From Chinchilla lanigera (taxonomy: Eukaryota; Chordata; Mammalia; Rodentia; Chinchillidae), in assembly GCF_000276665.1 (NCBI RefSeq), contig NW_004955417.1, positions 28,921,748 to 28,985,747 of the forward strand: a stretch of 64,000 nt of DNA, in the 5' to 3' direction. A program made the position numbers and the translations under genes. Shown in pieces: positions 36,807-47,395 of the stretch. The notes below the pieces were generated by a model. It was not told the DNA's origin and ran no database searches. It saw only the letters and a program-made list of their open reading frames with translations. Every line of letters starts with the position of its first letter. The stretch's first letter is position 1.

Positions 36807-37894
36807 GAGCAAATCTAAAACTTGAGCAGTTCAAATGCATTTTAGATACTATTTTGGAATTCTGAAGCTTGTTTAACTATGGTTTCTGGATACCTGAGCA
36901 TTTTGAGTGCAACACACAGAATGGTAGTTCTGACCCTTTTCTATACTGACTTCTTAGAGGCAGGTTTTCTGTGAGGTTGATGAGCTTAACTTTCAGGGCC
37001 ACTCATTTGCTTCTGTAAGACCCTGAACCTAAATTTATAGTTATAACTTTGTGCTTCTCTTAATGAAGGCTCCTGGATTCTATAAGCTTCAGGCCCCATG
37101 AAGCCTGCATCCACCCAATTGGTAAATGTAGTAAACGGGTGAGCTCATAGGAGACCACAGTGACCAAAAGGCTGAGTGTGACTTCAGTTTCTGAATTTGT
37201 TGAGGTGCTTCAGTGAGATGACAACATGTCTTTGTATTTATATTACCTGTCCAAGTTCTAAATTTATTATTGTAAATTGTCTTCAGCCTAAAGAAAGTAT
37301 GGTGTTCCCGAAAAGCCCCACTTTCAGAGAGCTGTGTTAAGAACTGATCCAGAGATAGAAAATGTTTTCCTGTGCTCCTGGAAGTCTGGAAGCTGTTGTG
37401 GTTCTTTGAGTGTTTTGCTCATGTTATCTCTGTTGGTCAAGGACTGTGGTAGGCACTGAGAGGGGTGGGGGAGGCCTTGCAGTGAAACACACCCCTCTGG
37501 GTCCTGTGATAGCATGTGGGACCATCCTGGTGTGGGAAGCTAGGAGTGGGTCTCAGTGAGGACAAGCCTGCATGACTTGGGATGTTTTCTCTCCTGCCTG
37601 GACTATGGAAGCTCCATTAGGATGAGGTCCACCTGTAAGAACAGCAGACCTGAGGCTGTGAGCAGCCTCCGAACTGTTTGGCTTGTGTCCCATTGTCCAG
37701 AACATCGTCTTAGGGGTGGGCCTCACTGAAAGGGAAGCTGGGAAATAGGGCATTTCATGAGGTGGCCACATGCCCACTCTAATAACTGCAAGACGCATAG
37801 CTTTAATTTGATTTGCTTGGTTATTGGGATAATCAGTGAGTCACAGCATGGTGGAAGCTAGTGCATCCAGAACCTTCTGCGATCTGATCAATAT
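36807..37894. other. Intron 2 stretch, possible old LTR
   Basis: 37340-37800 is moderately GC-rich and its minus strand has LTR-like composition, but I could not match it to a family. No coding potential recognised. Confidence 0.4.
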
Positions 37895-38495
37895 TTACTT
37901 ACTACTCATTTTTATTTTTTATTTTACTTGTACAGGTTTACTGCTCATGTCCTTTGCAGTCATTTTGGGGAGTGGTGATGTGTACGCACCACTGCTTGCT
38001 TGTTTCTCTTTTTTAAGCCCCTGCCCTTCCTCTCCCTCCCTCCACTCTCCTCCAGTTCCCCTGTCCAAGTTTTCATTCTTGTTGATATTATTGTCTTAGC
38101 TCATATTATGGCCTAGCTTGTTTACATTGGTTAGGACTATCAGGTTCCTGGGCAGGGCACATCTTGATTCCTCTCATTTCCCCTTCCCCTCCTCCTCACC
38201 CCTCACTCTTGTTCAGTTGGACCCATTCTCCCTGTTGCAAGAACTCCATGTGCTAGTCTCCTTGTATCATCCTTTATTATTCTTTTTATTTGTGCTTTGC
38301 CTAACTCAAACGAAAGATACCATACAGTATTGAAGCTTGTGTGTCTGGTTCATTTCTCTCAACACTGTATTTTCCAAGTGCATCATTTTCCCACAAATGT
38401 CCCATATCTGTCATTCTTTGTAGCAGAGTAGTATTCCATTATATATAGAAACCATGTTGTCTTTATCCAGCTGTCTGTTGATGAGTATACATTTT
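37895..38495 (-). mobile_element. L1 3' end fragment, minus strand
   Basis: It has the same architecture as the copies at 13005 and 35215: a C/T-rich 3'UTR tract (38016-38066), then TTTGTAGCAGAGTAGTATTCC, TTGTCTTTATCCAGCTGTCT and GTTGATGAGTATACA. Shorter and more diverged; stops just inside ORF2. Confidence 0.82.
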
Positions 38496-41400
38496 TTGAA
38501 CAGCTGGTTTGCCAGATGTTGACAGACACACTCTGGACACCATGCTGAGCCGAGAAGCCCTGGGCATCCTATGATCACAGTGATACAGGCGCACACATTA
38601 AAGCACTGATCAAGCAAATGGAAAGCAGGTTTGCCCACCTCAGGAAGGCAGAGGAAGTGTCCTTGAGGTTGCAACCTTTAGCGTCAGGCAGATGCTGAAA
38701 GGCCTTAACTGGACCGGAAGCAGCAGGTGGGTTCAGGTTTGAGAAAACACCATGTGGGTGATGCCAAGCGAGCGAAGAGCTGGAGACACAGACAGGACAG
38801 AGGGACCAGGGAACACGGGGGTGAAAGGCTGAGGCAGGAAGGAGGGGCGGCTTAGGAAACAAAGGCATCTTCAGAGCTGAAGCGGTTAATGCAGACCTGA
38901 GCTTCCATAGACCACAGTAGAAAGAGAGCAGAGAGTGCATAATTGAGGTGGCCACCCGACAGGACCGTCAGCTGATCGGGAGCACCCTGTCCCCTCTTTC
39001 GGAGGTGAGTCGCGCCCCGTGAGGGTGTCTGGGTGGTGCTCTGCACCTCACATTCGGCCAGAGGCCCGAGCCGTGGTTAGCTGGTGTCCCTGAACATGCT
39101 CCATCCTCTGGCTACATCCGCATTGGAAAGTGCGGCTCAGCATTGGGAAGTGCGGCTCGAGTGAGTGACACACAGGGCATTCAGGGAGCCCTGCAGTGAG
39201 GACTGATTGCTAATGGAGTAGGGCCAGAGCAGCCCCTCCATGATGAGCCATTTTGTTAAAAAAAATAAAAAAAAGCAAAGCAGAAAGAGTGAGAGTATGT
39301 GGAAAGTGTTGTTCAAATACCATTACTTTCTCAAATTGGTGTAATCTTTCTGGGTACACTGCATTGCTTGGAGAGAACATTTCAGAGGTTGCAAGATAGG
39401 GCTTTACTTTCTGTTGATCAGGATGATGAAGATGATGGCGATGATGGTGCTCATGTTGCTGCTGTTGTTCTGGAGTGGGTGCTGGTTGCCAATCCGAAGG
39501 AGCGGTGATTACCAGGTGGCAGGAGGATGCCGAGGATGCATCAGCTCCCGTTCAGAGCATCCTTGTTTCCACACCCCAGGCCACAGTGTCTCTTCCTTAG
39601 AGCAAGAGATGTCTTTGGCATTTGAATTCTCTAACCAGAATATTAGTGCCATTGAGACATTCTTTTGCAGGAGAATAGAAAAGACAGTAAAAAAAATTAA
39701 AACATAAACATGTGTTTGAAGCATCTTTTAAAGTAGATTTTTCTGTCCCTCACACACAGTTATTTATATGATTGCCCCTTCCAGAACATTAAGAGAAATA
39801 ATAAAGATTACTCAGTGATAATCTGATGAGACGTTGGCTTATTTTCTGGCATGTGGAAATTTCCTGTATGCTGGAGATCTTTACTGGACTTAGACTTTGG
39901 GAAAAATCCTTTTGCATATAGAAGAAGCTATTTGAATCAGGAATAAATGTTCAGTGCTTAGAAAGAATTTATAAAATACTATTCTTTCTTCCTAAGTTAT
40001 CAAGACTTTAATTGTGCCTGTTGTATGATATAATTGCCGTGCACCTGAGTATTTTAAATAATTTCCCCCTTACTAGCTATCACAGAGCCCTGCCAATTAC
40101 AGTCCACACTACAATCCACACTGTAGTCCAGTTACAGTGCACACTGTAGACATTTAGTTTCCTCCCAGAATAGCGCACTTAACCCTGGACTGCTGTTAGC
40201 AATTGTGCAGGACTGAGCACTCATCGGGGACCGAAAATTCTCCTTGAATAAGTGGAAATTTTACTCTTTTGATCTGTTTAATCTTTCATATACTGGGGTT
40301 GGAAAAAGGGTACTCTCAAAATAACAACATTACATAGGAAAACCCAAGTAAGTTACTTATAAGAAAATCACTCACATTTTAAAAAATAATTACATATGAA
40401 TGCAGTTATCTAGAACATAGAAAAACTCTGTATGTCATACATTGAAGGAGGGCCCTAGTTGCATGCTGTGATCGGGATGTAAGAAGAAATTGAACCAACT
40501 CTTGTGAAACCATTGAAATGTTTGGATTTCCTTTTCGATATTTTCATAAAGGGTCAGCACTTGTGGGTATTTACTTTTGTTTCTGATTGTATGTGACCAG
40601 AGCTATAATTTGGCAAAGTAGGGTAATCTAACCCGACTCTTTTTCTTGAGTAACTTGCAACTAAACAGTTTTTAAAGGCTAAACAATATGTGAGCTATTA
40701 GGCAAGCAAACACACACTGAGCCGTAAACTTTATAGTGTCCTCGCCCTTCAGTAGGAGCTGCAGTTTTCTGTTTTTGACTGCAGTCCTTTACCCAGAGCT
40801 ATCTTGTCTGATGATAAAACCACAAGTGTGTGAAGCTCACACATTTTTCATCTCTTTTATGACCTTATCTTTCATGCGCGGCTTCTGTGAAGGTACCCTA
40901 ACTATAGGAAGCACCTGGAAAACATATGTGATATCTATTCTCCGATAAGCAGTTGTGAACAAGAAAGTAGATCTGTCACTCCTGAACTGTTCATTGTTAA
41001 AAAATACTTTGATGATTTAGCTGATTGCAAAATACATTATAGGGCTGACTAACAGCTCCCATAGCACTCGTAGTCAAGAAGTTCAATAGTTACATTGTAC
41101 AAGAATTTCTATAAGAGGTTAATATTGATAGGAACTACATGGATTAAAAGAGCAGCCAGCTGCTTGCATGGCTGCTTTCAGACACGAAACACTGCTGGTG
41201 TTTTGTGCTGAGAGTGACGGAACCAGAATGTGGCACATCTTTAATTGCTATGGGGGTGTTTAACTTTCAGTGAAAAGGTGTTTGTTTACATTCTTTAAAC
41301 TATTTTTGCTCGGCAGGGAGAGCCAGCGCTCTCACCAGTTCCCCGACAATACCTGATGTGGTATTTAAAGATGCTGCTTCATGAGCTTCAGAGCCCATAT

Positions 41401-43468
41401 TCTCGTGTGCCTCCCGGGTCATTTATAGTGTGCATTATACGGTTCAATAACACCTCCGTCTCCTCCTGCGGGGCTCCCCTTGATTCTGAAAAACAGGCTA
41501 AGAAAAATGGAAGGGCCCAGAAAATGCCTATGATATTTTTTTAAAAGAACAACAAAAGAGTTTAATCTTGCAGTCGAAAGCCATTAACTCAATAGCTATA
41601 ATTTTAGAAATATTATGGTTTTGTTATTGCTTGACATTTATTCTGCTTCATCATTTTGTGAATTGGTCTCTGGATAGAGGTAGTAGTTATCCCGTTAAAT
41701 ATATTTATGCTTTGCTACGAATACGCTGAAATTTCTATTTAAAAGTCTGTGAATAAGGAACTTAGAAAGTAAACAATTGAACAGCGAACGCAGTCCTGCC
41801 GCTTTCGGTCATTCTCTTCCAGCGCCCGTTCCTGTGCCTACCGATAGAGCTTTTGAAGGAGTGTCTTTGCAAACGTGTCATCATTATCTTGGTTATTAAT
41901 TTTGCATGCCATTTTCCTGAGCAACTTCATAGTGCTGATTTCCAATATAAGAGAATCAGAGATGGATAGACGTGAACACGAAATAATTGTCAATAAAGTC
42001 AGTGCCGTTCCAGGAAATCACGGAGCTGAAATTGGGTTATACCAAAACTAAATTGTGCTTACAGATCTTCCCCCAGAAGGAGTGCATTGAAAGGAAACAA
42101 GCAAGTCTTCACTGTGAAGAAAAGGAGTAATTTTAAAAAGTATTTCAGAGATTTCATATCTGATTAAATTATTTTAGTCATTTCATTTTTTATTAGTAAA
42201 ATATTTAAAAACGAATTAGCTGAAGAATTACCATAAAAATGAGGATTAGTTTTCTCAGATAAAGTTTGAGGATGAAGAGTACAAGAGTTGAACAATGTGA
42301 CATACTTTAGTTATTAAACAGTCATAACATGCAGAAGGCAGTTGATTAGCAAATGTCATGATATTACCATCCATTATGGTGAAAGGAATTAAACCAAAAT
42401 CTAGCTTTCTAACTGGGCAGTGAGCAATGGCTATTCATTACACATCTACGTGTACCTGGTTTTCCTAACTGCCATGTAAAGCGAGAAAGCTTAGATATCA
42501 TTCTTACGAAGATGAAATCCCCGAACTTCCTCTTCCTTGGACGCATGGGCTAAGCAGGGTCACTGTGTGCTGCGGGTCGCCTCCCAGGCCGCAGCTCCCC
42601 ATCTCTGTGCTCCCTGTGTTGTATTGACCGTGATGCTCGTGTGGCTCAGGAGAGCGCTCCTCAGCTCAGGACTGCCATGGTCAAACCTTGTCTCTGACAC
42701 TGGCTGGCAGAGCCCGGCGTCTTCCGTGCCCCTGTCCTCAGGCTCATCTTCCCGGAGTACAGGACACTGTTATGTGGCACAGAGCTCAGGGTGGCATCAT
42801 CCCATTTGGGCTTGATGTACAACCTGAGCTTGTGGGTGCGACCTCTGCCTTCTTTGTCTGTGTTATTCCAGCGTTGAGCTCACAGCAGATACTGAGATGA
42901 GTACAAAATGCATTCCGTTGTGTTTTCTATATCCGCGTGTGTCATTTCTTGGGACATCCTTGTAGTTTAGTCATCTTTCTCTTTTTTTGCACTGTTTCTT
43001 TAAGAAAACGTGGTTTGTAATTTGCTTTGAAGACTAAAGGTTTTAACTTTAAACTGTTATCCCTCTTGGAATTTACTTTTATTAATGTGGTATATGTTGC
43101 ATACTTACCCAGTTTCATAAATAGCTTCAGATTTGTGCAAAATGAACTTTTGAGCTGTTAATTGTGTGCAGTCAGCTGTTTTTACAGTACTTCTTTAACT
43201 AAATACTCAGTGATACTTATTTTCGGTAGTTCTAGCTCTGAGTGCTCCGTAATTAGAGCACATCGTTCAGTGGATCAGGATTACGGATACCTGCTATTGC
43301 TGCAGATGGAGGTGAATGTTAAATGTAAGGTCTGCCTTGTGATTTGGAAGTTAAATGATATGAGTAAAACATTTTATTATTCAAAATTACTAGTTCAGTC
43401 CAGCCCTTAATACACTGAATTGTAATATTTTCATTTTGAGTGATTTAATAAATTTCTCTGCAACAGAT
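38496..43468. other. Long intron 2 stretch, nothing recognised
   Basis: 38500-39240 is moderately GC-rich and 39240-42500 AT-rich. No SINE or LINE is visible in about 5 kb. A GAT/GAC-rich patch at 39420-39450 produces a DEDD-like peptide in one frame but is not coding evidence. Confidence 0.5.
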
Positions 43469-43479
43469 ATCTCCCAGAG

Positions 43480-43576
43480 GGGCTGGGGATTTAGCTCAGC
43501 GGCAAAAGCGCCTGCCTGGCAAGTGCAAGGTCATGAGTTCGGTTCCCAGTACCGGAGAAAAACAAACAAACAAAAA
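43480..43576 (+). mobile_element. ID SINE, young
   Basis: Near-consensus body with intact box A (TAGCTCAGCGGCAAAAGC) and box B (GAGTTCGGTTCCCAG), ending AACAAACAAACAAAAAA. Target-site duplication ATCTCCCAGAG at 43469-43479 and 43577-43587. Confidence 0.96.
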
Positions 43577-43587
43577 ATCTCCCAGAG

Positions 43588-44639
43588 ATTTGCAGGCATT
43601 TTCCATTTCCTTTTCTTAGTAGGGACGGGATGAGAGTAATAATGGGTACATTTGGCCGATACTGAATGAGGAAGGGACGTCCTACAGAAAGAGCATTTCT
43701 CACGCTGCTTCTCTTTGGTATCTTGAGCCTTTGTCTGGAGCTACTGCTGCACCCTCGAGCTGTCCAGGTTCACTGCCAGTGTGATGTTGCTGTTGCCTCC
43801 TCTGTAAAATCTCCATTACTATCATATTCTCATGTGGGATTCTTTGGGCGGATGGGTGCTCTTTAATCTGAAAATCCTTTCCAGCCATAAAGCCACTAGA
43901 CTTTGCACCTTCGGGGTTCATTTTCTTCCAGGGCCAAGCTTCCAGCACGTGGGCTGTTTGGCTGGTCCCAGCTCCAGGAGGCTTCTGTGACACAGAGGCT
44001 GCCTTGGTGAAGCTTGGTCTGGGTTCACCGTGTCTGTGTGAGGCTGTGTCATCGTGAACTCCCATCCAAGCACTGGTCACCAGATCGCAAGTCCCTCTGG
44101 ACTCTGCCCCACCTTGGTCTGGGAGTTGCATAGGAGAAAGAGCCAGCCTGTATCCCATTCTCAGTACCTGACGGCATCCAGAAAGTACTGTTTTAGTACA
44201 GGATTACAGAACATTTCGTGTCACCTCTGTTTGGAGCAATGATCATATTTTTGATTCAACTGAAACCTTTAACTTTTCACGTTTGTGATTACAGTGTATT
44301 TTTCCAAACACACTTCTCATCATAGTTTTCTCATATTACTAGTTTTCCTTCCCAAAATGTCACTTGTTTAATAAATGCATCAGAGTACCTTAAACCATAG
44401 TCTACAGAAATTGGTGGGAATTCTGAGACAAGGCAGAGTGTGGCTGTGGAACCAGGTAAGGAAAACTCAAGAGACCTGCGTGCTGACAGGTGCGCTCATA
44501 GATATCCCGTAAATATGTGTTGATGACTGTATTTGTGTCACATGAGCACAGAGCTCCCCCCCCCCCCGCCCCCAAGCACCTCCAGGGCTTCTCACGGCCT
44601 TTGACATGAGGGTCAGCACCTGAAGTTAATTGCATAGAT
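43588..44639. other. Intron 2 stretch with C homopolymer
   Basis: Mostly unique. A C-run with one G interruption lies at 44555-44573. The minus-strand 152-codon frame at 43700-44158 has no recognisable domain. Confidence 0.55.
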
Positions 44640-45925
44640 TCCTCATGGTCAGTCTCCTTGTGCAGAGCTGTCTCCCACTTTTTATACATTAGGTCTCTTC
44701 ACTCAGAATTATTCATGAGCTCCATTAACTGTGTTTTCTCAATCAGTGGTTACTACTGTTATGCATATTGGTTGTCTCAAGTAGACTGTAGAGTCCTTAA
44801 CAGAAAATATATTTATTTCACTTATGAGTATGGTCTCTAGTTGCATCCATTTATCTATAAAAGCTTCAAGTTTATCTTTCTTTTTAGCTGAGTAATACTC
44901 CATTGTATAAAATACCACATCTTTTCTATCCATTCCTCAGTTGATGGACATTTCTTTTTAGCTGAGTAATACTCCATTGTATAAAATAGCACATCTTTTC
45001 TATCCATTCCTCAGTTGATGGACATTTGGACAATATTTCCAAGATTGAACTATTACAAATTGCATTGCTATAAACATGAGTGCACATATATTGTTGTGGT
45101 ATGATGTTTTCGGTTCTTCTGGAAAAATATCCAGGAGGGGAATAGCTGGATTGAATGGGACCTCTTGTCCTAGTTTACTGATGTTAATCTCCAGACTGAT
45201 CTCCACAGTGTTTACACCAGTCTATACACCCACCAACAGTGGAGAAGAGTTCCTTTTTCCCCATAGCCCCTCCAGCAGTTGTTATTGGTTGATTTCTTGA
45301 TGATAGTCATTCTTTCTGGGGTGAGATGGAATCTCAGGGTTGTTTTAATTTGCATTTCTCAAATGATTAATGATGTTGAACATTTTCACATGTATTTATG
45401 TGCCATTTGTGTATATTCATCTGAGAAGTGTGTGCCCATTTTTGAATCGGGTCTTTGAATTTGGGCGGGGTGGGGCTGATGTTTTTTGATTCTTTATATG
45501 TTCTAGATAGAAATCCTTTGTCCGAGGGACAGTAGGCTAAAATTTCTTCCCAATTTGTGGGTTTCCTTTTTACTCTGTTGGTGATTTCAGTAAAATGAGA
45601 TCCCAGTTGTTAATTCTTTGAAGTATTTCATGGGCAGTTTGGGTTTTTGTTCAAGAACTCTCTATCAACCCCTGTGTCTTCAAGATTTTTACCTACTTTC
45701 TCTTTCAGTAGATTTAGTGTTTCTGTTTTAATATTTAGATCTGTGATCCATTTTGACTTTGAGTTTGGTGCATGGTGATAGACATGGGTCTATTTTCAGT
45801 CTTCGGCATGTGGCAAGTGAGTTTTTCCAGCACCATTTATTAAAGAGGCTATCTTTCTTCCAGTGAACTAGTTTGGCCCCTTTGTCAAAGATCAGGTGGC
45901 TGAGTGTGTACTGTCTCACTAGTGT
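44640..45925 (-). mobile_element. L1 ORF2 C-terminal fragment, minus strand
   Basis: Minus-strand translation shows ORF2 C-terminal signatures in the usual order: [20 protein letters not shown], then PFNPAIPLLDIFPEEPKTSY, MFIAMQFVIVQSWKYCPNV, and FYTMEYYSAKKKDKLEAFID. Frames are broken by shifts and stops. It contains a 74-bp tandem duplication at 44877-45024 and abuts an oppositely oriented retroposon tail at 45926. Confidence 0.93.
44877..45024. repeat. 74-bp tandem duplication within L1
   Basis: 44877-44950 and 44951-45024 are identical except one base (AATACCACAT versus AATAGCACAT). Both start TTTCTTTTTAGCTGAG and end GTTGATGGACA. Confidence 0.96.
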
Positions 45926-46330
45926 GAGAACCTGAAAGAGTGAATAAAAACTAGGAGGTGTGATAGATATTGTGAAAGTTAAGGAAACTACTCAAAAGAA
46001 TAACTAGGATGAGGGAAAAGAGAAAAGAAAGAACGAGAAAATTATGTATGTATGTATATACAGGATAGCTAATATAGCTGTACTACTGACTTCTATTGCT
46101 TTATTGAAAGGAACAGTTAATATTTAATTGTTTGATCAATCCTACATGTCTATATTTGTTTATCTGCGTAACTAGTTTCAAGATATCAGTATGTAATATA
46201 ATCATCGTCGTTAATTTCCTATCACCTTGTCTGAAATTTTGTATTGCTTGTATTGTTTTTGTCTTGTTTTGGAAATGTATGTGTGTTTGTTAGTATGTTT
46301 TTGTTCTTTTACCTTTAAAATAAAAAAATA
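45926..46330 (+). mobile_element. Retroposon 3' end with A-rich tail, plus strand
   Basis: This block is homologous to the reverse complement of 3945-4270 and ends in TTTAAAATAAAAAAATAAAA. Placed directly after an inverted L1 ORF2 fragment, it may be the 3'UTR of the same L1 insertion. Independent insertion is possible. Confidence 0.55.
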
Positions 46331-46451
46331 AAATATATTTTAAAATTCTTTCATATTTCTTATATCTTGCAAAATAAGCATCATAAATATTAATGATTAA
46401 TTACATTTTGCCTGGGTACCATGTGTCCAGCAATTAAAATAGTATAGTAAA

Positions 46452-46560
46452 GGGGGCTGGGGATTTAGCTCAGTGGCAAAAGCGCCTGCCTGCCAAGCGC
46501 AAGGTCGTGAGTTCGGTTCCCGGTACCAAAGAAAAACAAAAACAAAAACAAACAAACAAA
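46452..46560 (+). mobile_element. ID SINE, young
   Basis: Intact body with one change in the usual CTGCCTGGCAAG (CTGCCTGCCAAG), then CGCAAGGTCGTGAGTTCGG and an AAAAAC/AAAC tail. Perfect 16-bp target-site duplication AAAATAGTATAGTAAA at 46436-46451 and 46561-46576. Confidence 0.97.
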
Positions 46561-47042
46561 AAAATAGTATAGTAAAATTCAGGAAGATTTACTTCTTTGT
46601 TTGAACAGAAGGATAATGTGGCTAGTATTTTAATATAAACCCTAACCTCTCTAAGTGGTTCTGCTCAGAATTTTACTGTCTGCTCTCTGGGCCCTTGGAT
46701 GGATGATTTTTAACAGCATGGCCTCATGCTTACTCCTAACGGGCTGTTCTGGGATGATCACTGTTTGGGTCTTCACAGTTCTTTCAACTGGAGAAGGGAG
46801 AGAGCAAAAGGATACATTACAAAGAATACTACGCTGGCAGTTAGGTGACACAGCTTCGACTTCAAACTTTGTACAGGCTGAGGGTGGTGGTGGCTTTAGT
46901 GACGCCCTCTGTGCTTGCTTCTAGAGGCGCTATCCTCTTGTTGGAATATGCTGCTACCGTGACAAGGGCAAGGCCTTGTTCCTGAATCCTGGAAGATTTG
47001 GGAGGGATGCTTGATGCGCTTGATACCCAATGCAGTTGTGTC

Positions 47043-47395
47043 CACCAGCTTTCCATTACTGTAACAAAATCCTGAGATAATCAACTCAAAACAAAGGGCT
47101 TTATTGTGGCTCACGGTTTTAGAGGGCACAGTCCATGGTTGGTCGGCCTGTGGCTGTGGTGAAGAAATGCGTCATGGTGGGAATGTGTAGCAGAGAAAGC
47201 CCTCGCCTCAGGGACAGAGTGAAAGGGAGCAGAGCAAGGGCCAGGATCCTAACACCTGCTTCAAGTGCTCTCCACCAATGACCAGAAGACCCCCTCAGTC
47301 CAGTCAGCCCCACCTCCTAAAGACTGCACCACCTCCCAGTAACAACAGGAAGGGCCTGTGGGTGGGGGCTTACCCAATCCAGAGTACCAGTGTAG
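47043..47395 (-). mobile_element. MaLR-class LTR (MST-like), minus strand
   Basis: Reverse-oriented MaLR features are: TTTCCATTACTGTAACAAAA, GGGCTTTATTGTGGCTCACG (antisense AATAAA region), TCATGGTGGGAATGTGTAGC, and CCCCACCTCCTAAAGACTGC. No internal retroviral sequence attached; a degenerate solo LTR. Confidence 0.72.

Noticed and set aside
43480..43560. tRNA-like sequence with box A and box B
   Set aside because: It is the body of an ID SINE with an A-rich tail and target-site duplications, not a tRNA gene; the same applies to the other ID copies.
44739..45919. Reverse-transcriptase-like ORF fragments
   Set aside because: They are the decayed C-terminal part of L1 ORF2, in broken frames, so annotated as a mobile element rather than a gene.
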